From positions 1 through 41,367 of the forward strand of contig JAHBVV010000042.1 in assembly GCA_019637335.1 (NCBI GenBank): a stretch of 41,367 bases of DNA. The letters run 5' to 3'. Shown one piece after another: positions 33,194 to 40,695 of this stretch (the first letter of the stretch is position 1; every line of letters starts with the position of its first letter). Origin of the DNA: Candidatus Hydrogenedentota bacterium (GTDB lineage Bacteria > Hydrogenedentota > Hydrogenedentia > Hydrogenedentales > JAEUWI01). Under the pieces are notes generated by a model. It was not told the DNA's origin, ran no database searches, and saw only the letters and a program-made list of their open reading frames with translations. The translations under genes were made by a program, and so were the position numbers.

Positions 33194-33224
33194 CGCCCGA
33201 GGCGCCCGGGCGTTCTCGTTTTGT
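33194..33224 (+). terminator. Possible weak intrinsic terminator
   Basis: A CGCCCG / CGGGCG stem with a seven-base loop is followed by a T-rich tail (TTCTCGTTTTGTTT). It lies just before the ribosome-binding site of the second family B gene, so it could act as an attenuator rather than a full stop. Confidence 0.35.
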
Positions 33225-33236
33225 TTGGAGGCATGC

Positions 33237-33953
33237 ATGACGCGTTATATCGAACAACATAAACGACTTCTCGCAGTTTTGGCCCTGTTTTACTGTGCGT
33301 TTTCCGGCATGAGCTGTATGCCGGACGTGCACGTGTATGAGGTCCCGGATGTATCGGGCGAGGCCGGCGGCGAGGCAATAGCAATAGAACCTACTGTTAC
33401 GACGGATCCACGTTTTTTTCCGCTCCCAACTGACGGGGCCAGGTGGGCAGATAGTCGCCGCTCGGTTCGGGGCGAATTTCGCGGCCTGAATATAGAGCCG
33501 TTAAGCGTATTGTGCATAAAGGACCAAACTGAAATTTTGTTACGGATATTCAATAATGGGGATAGCGAATTCGCCATTCCCTTCGGGTCCATGCAGCTGG
33601 ACGTTGCGGCCGAGTTGGATGGCGAGGAAGAGAAGGCTTCACGCTCTCCGGAGAGAACAGTACCTGCAGACTGGGCCCAGGTTGTGCGCCGTGGCGAGAT
33701 GCCTGGAAGAGTTACGGTGTACCACAGGAAACAAACCTTCTATCAGGACGCCGGCGGGGTACCCCAACCTTTCGTGAATGCCAAGTTCACCGTAGAGCCA
33801 GAAGACGTAAGGGAACTTCTGGTAGGTTTTGAGGCGGCGGAGTTTCGTAATGGAGCGCTTATCATTACTGCAGTAGAAAAGGGAGGCGGACAAGAAATAA
33901 CGATGAGATTCGATGTAGAATACATGGGAAGTTACAAACACGCCCGCTACTAA
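33237..33953 (+). CDS. Lipoprotein, family B copy 2
   Basis: 238 residues. The signal region LLAVLALFYCAFSGMSC ends in a lipobox-like G-M-S-C (C27). The mature part opens VHVYEVPDVSGEAGGE, the same pattern as the first family B protein, and closes with M-R-F-D-V-E-Y-M-G-S-Y. GGAGG is five bases before the ATG. It ends only eleven bases before RHS fragment 2 opens. With 30688, 31460 and 32400 it forms a duplicated two-gene module. Function unknown; a role in protecting against, or displaying, the RHS-linked protein is a guess. Confidence 0.75.
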   Translation: MTRYIEQHKRLLAVLALFYCAFSGMSCMPDVHVYEVPDVSGEAGGEAIAIEPTVTTDPRFFPLPTDGARWADSRRSVRGEFRGLNIEPLSVLCIKDQTEILLRIFNNGDSEFAIPFGSMQLDVAAELDGEEEKASRSPERTVPADWAQVVRRGEMPGRVTVYHRKQTFYQDAGGVPQPFVNAKFTVEPEDVRELLVGFEAAEFRNGALIITAVEKGGGQEITMRFDVEYMGSYKHARY

Positions 33954-33964
33954 CCGCATTTCCA

Positions 33965-35686
33965 GTGGCATGGCGCAGGCCAACGAAGAGCGGGCGCCTC
34001 TGTGAAATCGTGGGAGTACGGACGGACTACGACGGCAGCCACCTGGACTACAGCTACGACAGCCAGGGGCGGGTAACCTCGATGAACGACTACCATGGCA
34101 ACACCACAAGCTACCTCTACGCGAGCGACGGGAAGCTGAGCACCATCACGGCGCCGGGCTCGAAAACATGGGCCTTTAGTTACGATGGCTACGACCGGCT
34201 GACCCGGGTGGACATCCCCAACGGCATGCACACGGAATACGCCTTCGATTCCGAGGGCCGGCGGACCTCCATCACGCATAAGGACGGCTCGACGGTGAAG
34301 CAGAGTTTTGATTACGCGTTCACCGATGGGAATGCCATTACAAAGATCACCCACGGCGATGGCTCGTTGTGGGAATACGAGCACGACGCGCGCAAGCGGC
34401 TCACCAGGGCGGAGCGTTTCGATACGGACGGGACGACGCTCCTGCACCGCTACAGCTACACCTATGATGCGGGGGACAACCTGGTGACCAAGGCGGTGCT
34501 GGACAACGGGACCTCCACGACGACCACCACGGTCTTCGCGTACAACAGCGCCAACGAGCAAACCTCCATGACCGTGGGCGGGACGACCACAACCCAGGCC
34601 TACGACGCGTGGGGGCGCCTTACGGGTCGCGCCCAGGGCGGCTATTCGGCCACCTACGCCTTTCCTCCTGCGGCGGACCTTCGGCGCTACGGCGATAAGC
34701 TTTACAGCGTGACCAGCGACTTCCCGGGCGAGGGGGACGTCACCTACGAGTACGGGGGCGACCAGAAACGCCGCAGCCGCGTCGCGGGCGCCAGCGAGAC
34801 GTGGTACAACTACGACATGGGCTGGAACGTGCTGTCCGAGGAGGACGACGCGGACGGGGCCACGGGCGCCCTGACGGCGACGAACGTGCTGCTGACGCCG
34901 GGCGCGGAGGTGAGCGCACTTCTCGCGGACATCGCGGGGGCCAGCCCCGCCAGCGGCGCGCCGCGCTACTACGTCACCGACCACCTCGGCAGCACCCGCG
35001 GCGCGTACGACGCGTCCGGGGCCGCCGCCGGAACCTACGAATACAGCCCCTACGGCGGGGCCTACGCCGTCGCGGGCGACGCGCTGGAGACGCTCTCCGC
35101 CAGCTTCACCGGCAAGCCCTGGGACGCCGACAGCAACCTGTACCACTTCCCCTACCGCACGTACAGCCCGGAACGCGCGCGCTGGATGACCCGCGACCCG
35201 CTGGGGATGGTGGATGGGCCGAATGTCTTTACCTATGTAAGAGCAAATCCGGTTATGTTTACAGATTTGCTTGGGAACGTCTCATCTGATCCAGGAGACC
35301 TTAATTGGACGAATTGGCTCTCCTATAAGTATAAAACTTCTGAAGGATTAATTCAGCAGAGTAGAGGGTGCTATCTTCAGGGTTCAACCGTAGAGATTCG
35401 CCAATATCGATGCTTGATTCAGCAGGAGTATTGGAACGCGGGGTTTTATCAAGAATGTTATGATGAATGCAGAGAATGGTTGGCTCCGGATTCGCTCTTG
35501 GGCGATATATTGGAATTTATAAAGGGTTATGGTACACTCGGGTTCTCCACCTTTGTGACCCATTATACATGTAGAGATTTCTGCAGAAACGAGGATGCCC
35601 AGTATGAGTATATATATGTGTACTACCAATGCACGGGTATGGATCAGGGTCATAGGCGAAAGAACTGCAAGGCTGGACGAGCGTAA
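33965..35686 (+). CDS. RHS 3' fragment 2 with cysteine-rich C-terminal tip
   Basis: 573 codons from a GTG with no convincing ribosome-binding site, so it looks like the 3' part of an RHS gene cut off upstream. YD/RHS repeats begin at ~20 (LDYSYDSQGRVTSMNDYHGN) and continue to the core (YYVTDHLGSTRGAYDASG, ARWMTRDPLGMVDGPNVFTY, TDLLGN, ending ~437). The remaining ~135 residues form a tip with eight cysteines, aromatic-rich and lower in GC; I recognise no toxin family. Nucleotides 34577-35226 are ~98% identical to RHS fragment 3. The next gene, a small membrane protein, begins 31 bases after the stop and is a candidate immunity partner. Confidence 0.78.
   Translation: MAWRRPTKSGRLCEIVGVRTDYDGSHLDYSYDSQGRVTSMNDYHGNTTSYLYASDGKLSTITAPGSKTWAFSYDGYDRLTRVDIPNGMHTEYAFDSEGRRTSITHKDGSTVKQSFDYAFTDGNAITKITHGDGSLWEYEHDARKRLTRAERFDTDGTTLLHRYSYTYDAGDNLVTKAVLDNGTSTTTTTVFAYNSANEQTSMTVGGTTTTQAYDAWGRLTGRAQGGYSATYAFPPAADLRRYGDKLYSVTSDFPGEGDVTYEYGGDQKRRSRVAGASETWYNYDMGWNVLSEEDDADGATGALTATNVLLTPGAEVSALLADIAGASPASGAPRYYVTDHLGSTRGAYDASGAAAGTYEYSPYGGAYAVAGDALETLSASFTGKPWDADSNLYHFPYRTYSPERARWMTRDPLGMVDGPNVFTYVRANPVMFTDLLGNVSSDPGDLNWTNWLSYKYKTSEGLIQQSRGCYLQGSTVEIRQYRCLIQQEYWNAGFYQECYDECREWLAPDSLLGDILEFIKGYGTLGFSTFVTHYTCRDFCRNEDAQYEYIYVYYQCTGMDQGHRRKNCKAGRA
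34577..35226 (+). repeat. 650-bp RHS core duplicate, copy in fragment 2
   Basis: Base-for-base alignable with 36283-36932, no gaps, about 12 differences by my count, mostly near the two ends; the central ~300 bases are identical. The first part (to ~34810) is also shared with RHS fragment 1 (29279-29510). Such identity points to recent duplication or ongoing gene conversion. Confidence 0.92.
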
Positions 35687-35717
35687 TTGGTTTCTTGAGG
35701 CAAGGAGATTTAAATCG

Positions 35718-36032
35718 ATGATGCGAACAGCTGGAAGATGGGTTTCGTCCTCAGGGAAAAAATACTTCGTCGGGGCGAGGAAGTGGATTCGCTTAAGAGG
35801 TGCAGTATTCATAACAGATGCCATCTTTGCATGCATCTACATTGCTGTCATGGAAGTTCTCTTCATATTTCCAAGCACACTCGTCGTCGCACCCCTAATT
35901 CTGGTTCCTATATTTATGGTATGGCTTTTTCTCGGTTGGCCAGTCTATGTCAAGGTGCGATCTATCTTTACTGCGCTGGGCGGCATTTCAAGGAATTCGT
36001 CACGAGCGAGCGATGACACTTCGACGAAATAG
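35718..36032 (+). CDS. Small membrane protein, candidate immunity protein for RHS tip 2
   Basis: 104 residues. A basic N-terminus (MRTAGRWVSSSGKKYFVGAR) is followed by two transmembrane helices (~AVFITDAIFACIYIAVMEVLF and VVAPLILVPIFMVWLFLGW) with a positive/polar tail. AAGGAG ten bases before the ATG supports this start rather than an earlier frame that overlaps the RHS gene. GC is lower than the flanks. Position directly after a toxin-like tip is what is expected of an immunity gene, but no family is recognised. Confidence 0.62.
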   Translation: MMRTAGRWVSSSGKKYFVGARKWIRLRGAVFITDAIFACIYIAVMEVLFIFPSTLVVAPLILVPIFMVWLFLGWPVYVKVRSIFTALGGISRNSSRASDDTSTK

Positions 36033-37398
36033 AGGGATTGGGGATAGGTGCCGAATTTCTGACAACGGGAACCTGACGAAGGTCACCGCCACGGGCCGGG
36101 ACGACACGCTGCTGGCCTACGACGGGATGAACCGATTGACAAAGGTGTCCTCCCCGGGCATCAATGAGGCGCAGACGACGACCTACGACCTCCTGGGGCG
36201 CGTGAGCGCCCGGAGCACGGTGAGCGGCGGGATCATGAGCCATGCCTACGACAAATGGCGCCGGGTGACGGCGATGAATCTCGGCGGGACGACCACAACG
36301 CAGGCCTACGACGCGTGGGGGCGCCTTACGGGCCGCGCCCAGGGCGGCTACAGCGCCACCTACGCCTATCCTCCTGCGGCGGACCTTCGGCGCTACGGCG
36401 ATAAGCTCTACAGCGTGACCAGCGACTTCCCGGGCGAGGGGGACGTCACCTACGAGTACGGGGGCGACCAGAAACGCCGCAGCCGCGTCGCGGGCGCCAG
36501 CGAGACGTGGTACAACTACGACATGGGCTGGAACGTGCTGTCCGAGGAGGACGACGCGGACGGGGCCACGGGCGCCCTGACGGCGACGAACGTGCTGCTG
36601 ACGCCGGGCGCGGAGGTGAGCGCACTTCTCGCGGACATCGCGGGGGCCAGCCCCGCCAGCGGCGCGCCGCGCTACTACGTCACCGACCACCTCGGCAGCA
36701 CCCGCGGCGCGTACGACGCGTCCGGAGCCGCCGCCGGAACCTACGAATACAGCCCCTACGGCGGGGCCTACGCCGTCGCGGGCGACGCGCTGGAGACCCT
36801 CTCCGCCAGCTTCACCGGCAAGCCCTGGGACGCCGACAGCAACCTGTACCACTTCCCCTACCGCATGTACAGCCCCGAACGCGCGCGCTGGATGACCCGC
36901 GACCCGCTGGGGATGGTGGATGGGCCGAATGTGTATGCGTATGTGGGCGGAGGTGTGGTAATGATGGTAGACGTGCTCGGATTGTCAGCGCGGGCAGACG
37001 AAGCGGAGTGCTATGAAAAACTTCGGAGAGAGTTCCTGAGCGAAGTCGAAGACTATCTTGCGTCCCAAGCCATAGGTTATGTGGTCGGACTCCTCCTTGA
37101 GGGCGGCCTCGTTTTCTATTGTGCGTATGCGACATATGTAGCCATTGCCAGTGCTGGAACTCTTTCGGTTGTCGCCGCAGCGTGCTGGGCGGTGTCTTCC
37201 TTTGGGCTCTTGGGCTTGAGCGCTGTTCTCGTTAGCCCTCCAACAGGGAGCGTAGATACGGCATTGAGAGAAACCGTAAAGAGTCTGAAACGATGCTTAC
37301 TTCAAATCGGCGTTGATTCCGATGACTTGGACCTGGGTGGCGGATACTACCGAGACGAACGAGGGCATAGGCGTCGAATACCGACCGTGAGATCGTAA
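36013..37398 (+). CDS. RHS 3' fragment 3 with hydrophobic C-terminal tip
   Basis: About 461 codons; RHS similarity begins near 36060 (DNGNLTKVTATGRDDTLLAY). The frame is open from ATG 35947, but the part before ~36050 is unconserved and overlaps the small membrane gene; no good ribosome-binding site is present. YD repeats lead to the core (ARWMTRDPLGMVDGPNVYAY, then VDVLGL). The tip of ~136 residues has a charged helix, then two hydrophobic helices (AIGYVVGLLLEGGLVFYCAY and a segment around AACWAVSSFGLLGLSAVL), then a basic tail. It could be pore-forming or membrane-acting (guess). Its YD repeats upstream of 36283 differ from those in fragments 1 and 2, showing mosaic structure. Confidence 0.75.
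   Translation: MTLRRNRGIGDRCRISDNGNLTKVTATGRDDTLLAYDGMNRLTKVSSPGINEAQTTTYDLLGRVSARSTVSGGIMSHAYDKWRRVTAMNLGGTTTTQAYDAWGRLTGRAQGGYSATYAYPPAADLRRYGDKLYSVTSDFPGEGDVTYEYGGDQKRRSRVAGASETWYNYDMGWNVLSEEDDADGATGALTATNVLLTPGAEVSALLADIAGASPASGAPRYYVTDHLGSTRGAYDASGAAAGTYEYSPYGGAYAVAGDALETLSASFTGKPWDADSNLYHFPYRMYSPERARWMTRDPLGMVDGPNVYAYVGGGVVMMVDVLGLSARADEAECYEKLRREFLSEVEDYLASQAIGYVVGLLLEGGLVFYCAYATYVAIASAGTLSVVAAACWAVSSFGLLGLSAVLVSPPTGSVDTALRETVKSLKRCLLQIGVDSDDLDLGGGYYRDERGHRRRIPTVRS
36283..36932 (+). repeat. 650-bp RHS core duplicate, copy in fragment 3
   Basis: Partner of 34577-35226 (about 12 mismatches, no gaps). Both ends are sharp: before it the two genes carry different YD repeats, after it different tips. 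Confidence 0.92.
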
Positions 37399-37504
37399 CA
37401 CTCAAGGTCAGGTCGACCTCACTCAAAGAGCCAATGGTTTTGAAAGTGTTGAGTAACGGGATAACTCTACGTGGTCAATAGAGTAACAGAGAGGGTGTGA
37501 TTCC

Positions 37505-38350
37505 GTGCAAATTCCCGAAGCAAACTCTTTTTTCACTTTTCCAGTGATCTTTCTATTTGCTGTGGCGAAATATGACATGTACATAATCATCGCTTGTCTG
37601 CTCGCCTTGTCTTCTGCATCTGTAATCATCGGTCGTATTGTAAAGCGCTTCCAAAAGGAGATGGCAAGTGCGCAAGCCACAACACACCTCAAGCGCCTTC
37701 GTGGGTGGTGTCTTCTTATTCAAGTTGCAGTCTACTCCTTACTCATAAGCACGTGGATCACGGAACAAGAAGGGTGGTTGCTGTTGCATGAGTTCTTGGA
37801 AGCGTGGTATTTCATTTCTTTGGCTCTAGGCTCCTTGGCTCTCTGTGCCCTGCTTGGGTTTAGTACTGGCATGGCAGAAATCTATTGGAGAGAAGTTCGG
37901 GCCCCGGGTGCGGGGTTGGCACTCTTACGTTCATACGAAGCATATCGACCTTCATCTAACTCCGCGCGGGTATTGCGTGCAATTTTGGTGCCGCCCCCGG
38001 TTTGTGTAAAGCGGGTTATGGTGTTGGTGTTATTTTCACTGGTCGCAGTCTTTGCATCGTTGTGGTTGAAGGCGATTTGGGTTACGCAACACGCCACAGT
38101 GGCCACAGCATATATGGCGGGCGGCTGGGCGGCGGAGTCTGAACTAGAGAAAGGAGAGGCTCCCAAGGATATGGTTCTGCGTAGACGGCCCGTGGCTAAT
38201 ACTGACCGTGTGCCCGGAGACTTAAGGGTTGAATACTGGGAGAGCAAATTGGGGTACATGCACTACATCGTACAAAAGGGATTTGTCGAAGGATATAACA
38301 TGTACGTAAAACATGCACGCCAAAGGGGCGAAACATCCGGTCGCGAATAG
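37505..38350 (+). CDS. Multi-pass membrane protein, candidate immunity partner of RHS tip 3
   Basis: 281 residues from GTG with GAGAGGG upstream. About four to five transmembrane helices: FFTFPVIFLFAV, MYIIIACLLALSSASVIIG, WCLLIQVAVYSLLIST, AWYFISLALGSLALCALLGF and VMVLVLFSLVAVFASLWL. A ~75-residue soluble C-terminus follows (MVLRRRPVANTDRVPGD...). No family recognised. It lies 106 bases after RHS fragment 3 and shares its lower GC. If tip 3 attacks membranes, a multi-pass protein would be a fitting immunity protein; this is inference. Confidence 0.65.
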   Translation: MQIPEANSFFTFPVIFLFAVAKYDMYIIIACLLALSSASVIIGRIVKRFQKEMASAQATTHLKRLRGWCLLIQVAVYSLLISTWITEQEGWLLLHEFLEAWYFISLALGSLALCALLGFSTGMAEIYWREVRAPGAGLALLRSYEAYRPSSNSARVLRAILVPPPVCVKRVMVLVLFSLVAVFASLWLKAIWVTQHATVATAYMAGGWAAESELEKGEAPKDMVLRRRPVANTDRVPGDLRVEYWESKLGYMHYIVQKGFVEGYNMYVKHARQRGETSGRE

Positions 38351-38444
38351 CTTTGGAGTTCAATGGGTGCAGTTCTGATATTACCGATGAATTACGAGCG
38401 CTATGGAGCGGGCCTTCAGCCCTCATAGGTTATTGGACCCCTTT

Positions 38445-38587
38445 GCCTGGGCCGATGGCCCAGGCTGGTTTGAAACAGGCCTTCGGCCCTGAATATCGTT
38501 TCTTCAGCGCCGAAGGCGCCCGATCATATCAGCCTGGGCCGCAGGCCCAGGAAGAATGCCGACGAATTCGGCCAGGGCTGAAAGCCC
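38445..38587. repeat. Cluster of five short palindromes with three-base loops
   Basis: Perfect or near-perfect hairpins at 38445-38465 (GCCTGGGCC/GGCCCAGGC, loop GAT), 38476-38491 (CAGGCC/GGCCCTG, loop TTC), 38507-38519 (GCGCC/GGCGC, loop GAA), 38533-38551 (CCTGGGCC/GGCCCAGG, loop GCA) and 38575-38587 (GGGCT/AGCCC, loop GAA). A weaker one lies at 38410-38422. Spacing is about 26-42 bases. This resembles REP-like intergenic elements. No gene is visible in 38351-38948. Confidence 0.85.
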
Positions 38588-38685
38588 GTATCATAGTGGG
38601 TTTCCGGCGAACTGCAAAAATCGGGACTATTCTTACTTCCTCATAGTCCGGGTGCGGTAATATTAGCATTGCACCCATTTCAATG

Positions 38686-38860
38686 GGGAACGCAAAGCGT
38701 GGTGGTGGCGCGAGGGCTTCTGATTGGATCCAGGGCGGCGGGTTGCGCTTTTGCAGCCAGCGGGGCGGAATGCTAGGGTGGGGGGGGTATCTCGCTCGTC
38801 GGGTGGGTTGAATATTTCGTAGGTTGCTGTTGTAATCTTGTTTGTGCAGAGAGTGAGGCG
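38686..38860 (+). repeat. Dispersed ~175-base repeat, copy 2 (right of the RHS island)
   Basis: Same block order and orientation as 28833-29010, with the best match around GGCGCGAGGGCTTCTGATTG and GGGTATCTCGCTCGT. The two copies bracket 9.7 kb holding all the RHS material. Confidence 0.85.
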
Positions 38861-38948
38861 CAATCGATAATCCGAGGAGGCTTGCGAGCGCAATTGCGGT
38901 TAGCCGCCGAGCGCTGCGCATCGCGGAGAATGTTGGGAGGCTGTCCAT

Positions 38949-39800
38949 ATGCGCTTGATTATCTTCATTTGCAGCGTGTGCGTCCACGCGGTAATTTCGC
39001 TCGCCTTATTCTTTGCGGCGCGCGGGGAACTTCACAACAAGTTTGCGGCAGATCTCATTCTCCTGGGCGTGGCGATTTACTTCGGCATTCGTCTGGCGAG
39101 GCACGAGGGACGCGATCCCACCCAGTTCAGCATGAATGCCGTCGGCGCATTCGTACCCGCTGTTTTGCTGGTGGTGGGCAACCTCTTCTCGCTGTCGGCC
39201 TCTTTTTTCTGGATCTGGCTGCGCGATTCGTTGCCGCCCTTTGCCCCGGTACCCGTGGAGCGGATGTCCGAGAGAATCGGCATTGCGGCGTGTCTGGTGC
39301 TGTCCATAGGAATCATTTGCCTGCTGGTATCCATCTACCGAAACGCCCGCGGGAGATCGGGGTTTCCGGCGGCAGCGCAAGACAGCCGATCGCCGGGCGG
39401 CGGCGGGGTCAAAGTCTCGCTGGGCAGGGCGCTTGGGCTGCAACTGGGCTTGATCTTCGTATTCGCCGCCGTGATGGCGGTCGGCGTCGTCTGGCACAAG
39501 GTGACTATCGCGGAGGTGCGAAAGGATTTGCTGAACGAGGCTTCCTTCAAGGACGTGGCGGTATACTCCCTCAGTCTGCGATTGGCGCAATCGGATTACG
39601 AATCCGGCAATCTGCGCCTGTTTACCCTGGAGGACACCGCCGTCGAGGGCGAATCGGAACCCGACGGGGACCGGTCCCTGAGCGTTTCCCGGCTGGAGTG
39701 GACCGGTGATGAAGCGACCGGTGCGGCGCTTGTCCGGAGGTTTGTTGCGGACTACAATCGAAAGATGCGGGGAACTGGTGAGCGCGCGTGCCGCGAATGA
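38949..39800 (+). CDS. Membrane protein of unknown function
   Basis: 283 residues. Four predicted helices in the first two-thirds: LIIFICSVCVHAVISLALFF, FVPAVLLVVGNLFSLSASFF, IGIAACLVLSIGIICLLVSI and LGLQLGLIFVFAAVMAVGVV. A ~100-residue soluble C-terminal domain follows (VTIAEVRKDLLNEASFKD...). GGGAGG precedes the ATG. GC-rich, unlike the RHS-linked genes before it. No family recognised. It lies just outside the dispersed repeat, so it may mark the return to ordinary sequence. Confidence 0.72.
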   Translation: MRLIIFICSVCVHAVISLALFFAARGELHNKFAADLILLGVAIYFGIRLARHEGRDPTQFSMNAVGAFVPAVLLVVGNLFSLSASFFWIWLRDSLPPFAPVPVERMSERIGIAACLVLSIGIICLLVSIYRNARGRSGFPAAAQDSRSPGGGGVKVSLGRALGLQLGLIFVFAAVMAVGVVWHKVTIAEVRKDLLNEASFKDVAVYSLSLRLAQSDYESGNLRLFTLEDTAVEGESEPDGDRSLSVSRLEWTGDEATGAALVRRFVADYNRKMRGTGERACRE

Positions 39801-39866
39801 GTAGAAGGGGAAGCGCGGGCGCGGGTATAGAGGAATGGCGGCAAGCTCAGTAGGAGGGTATATGAT

Positions 39867-40274
39867 ATGTCGAATCGCGCAGTGACTATGGCAATCCGTT
39901 GTTGCCAATTCCTGAATACCAAGTACGTGTTCGTGTTGGGTTCCGCATGGTTCTTCACACGTATCGGCGGGCAAAGCTTTCCGCTGCCATTCGTATTGTA
40001 TGGTATAGGGGTTTGCGCAGTTTATTTTGTTATCTGGCTGGAACTTAACAAACTCACCAGTCGGCGCGTTGTGTTTGGGAAGGGTGTCGGCTGCAGTTTG
40101 GGCGAGCTTGGCTCGGCCATCCTGATCCTGACGCATCCGGCGTTCTATCTGGCGGAGGATCGCGGCATCTGGGGAGTTCATGAGGTCTTTTTATATTTGT
40201 GGCCTGTTGGCTATCTCGTCGTCCTGGGCTTTGTCATTGGCATGATAGTGGATCGAAATGAGAAACTTACCTGA
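39867..40274 (+). CDS. Small membrane protein of unknown function
   Basis: 135 residues with four likely helices (YVFVLGSAWFF, LPFVLYGIGVCAVYFVIWL, GELGSAILILTHPAFYLA and LWPVGYLVVLGFVIGMIV). AGGAGGG is nine bases before the ATG. No family recognised. It follows the previous gene by 66 bases in the same direction. Confidence 0.7.
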   Translation: MSNRAVTMAIRCCQFLNTKYVFVLGSAWFFTRIGGQSFPLPFVLYGIGVCAVYFVIWLELNKLTSRRVVFGKGVGCSLGELGSAILILTHPAFYLAEDRGIWGVHEVFLYLWPVGYLVVLGFVIGMIVDRNEKLT

Positions 40275-40354
40275 GGATGGCCGCGGCGCCGCGTTGCGCC
40301 GGTGAACATAGTATAATACTACGGTGTGGTTCTTGCTTTGGGAATTCCGCAACT

Positions 40355-40561
40355 ATGAAAATGAATACCAAGTCCCTGGTTATCACAACAAGACGTCTGA
40401 TTCCGATCTGGCTGGTTGCCGCCGTGGCGGCTTTGGTCGGTGCTGTGTTCATGGGGGAATGCACGTTAAGCATTTCGGTGGCCGCGACCTGCCTCATGGC
40501 ACAGTGCCTGGGTTTGGTGTTGCTGTGTGAATTGTTGGACCCAAGCCCGTCCGAGGATTGA
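40355..40561 (+). CDS. Possible small membrane protein
   Basis: 68 residues (MKMNTKSLVITTRRL...) with two predicted helices, IPIWLVAAVAALVGAVFM and ATCLMAQCLGLVLLCELL, and an acidic end. The ribosome-binding site is weak. Size and layout resemble its neighbours. Real but minor if translated. Confidence 0.5.
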   Translation: MKMNTKSLVITTRRLIPIWLVAAVAALVGAVFMGECTLSISVAATCLMAQCLGLVLLCELLDPSPSED

Positions 40562-40695
40562 GATTAGCCGCATTGCCATGCCGCCGTCGCGGCTTCCCGC
40601 AATTTTGGGTGCTTGCCCGGCCAGTTTCTGTCGGAAGGTGTAGCCTGGCCATCCGACACGGATTTTGGCGGCTTGCACAAGAGGAGATTCTGCTT

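Noticed and set aside
35595-35717. Longer N-terminus for the small membrane protein after RHS fragment 2
   Set aside because: It overlaps the RHS gene and has no ribosome-binding site; the ATG at 35718 has AAGGAG.
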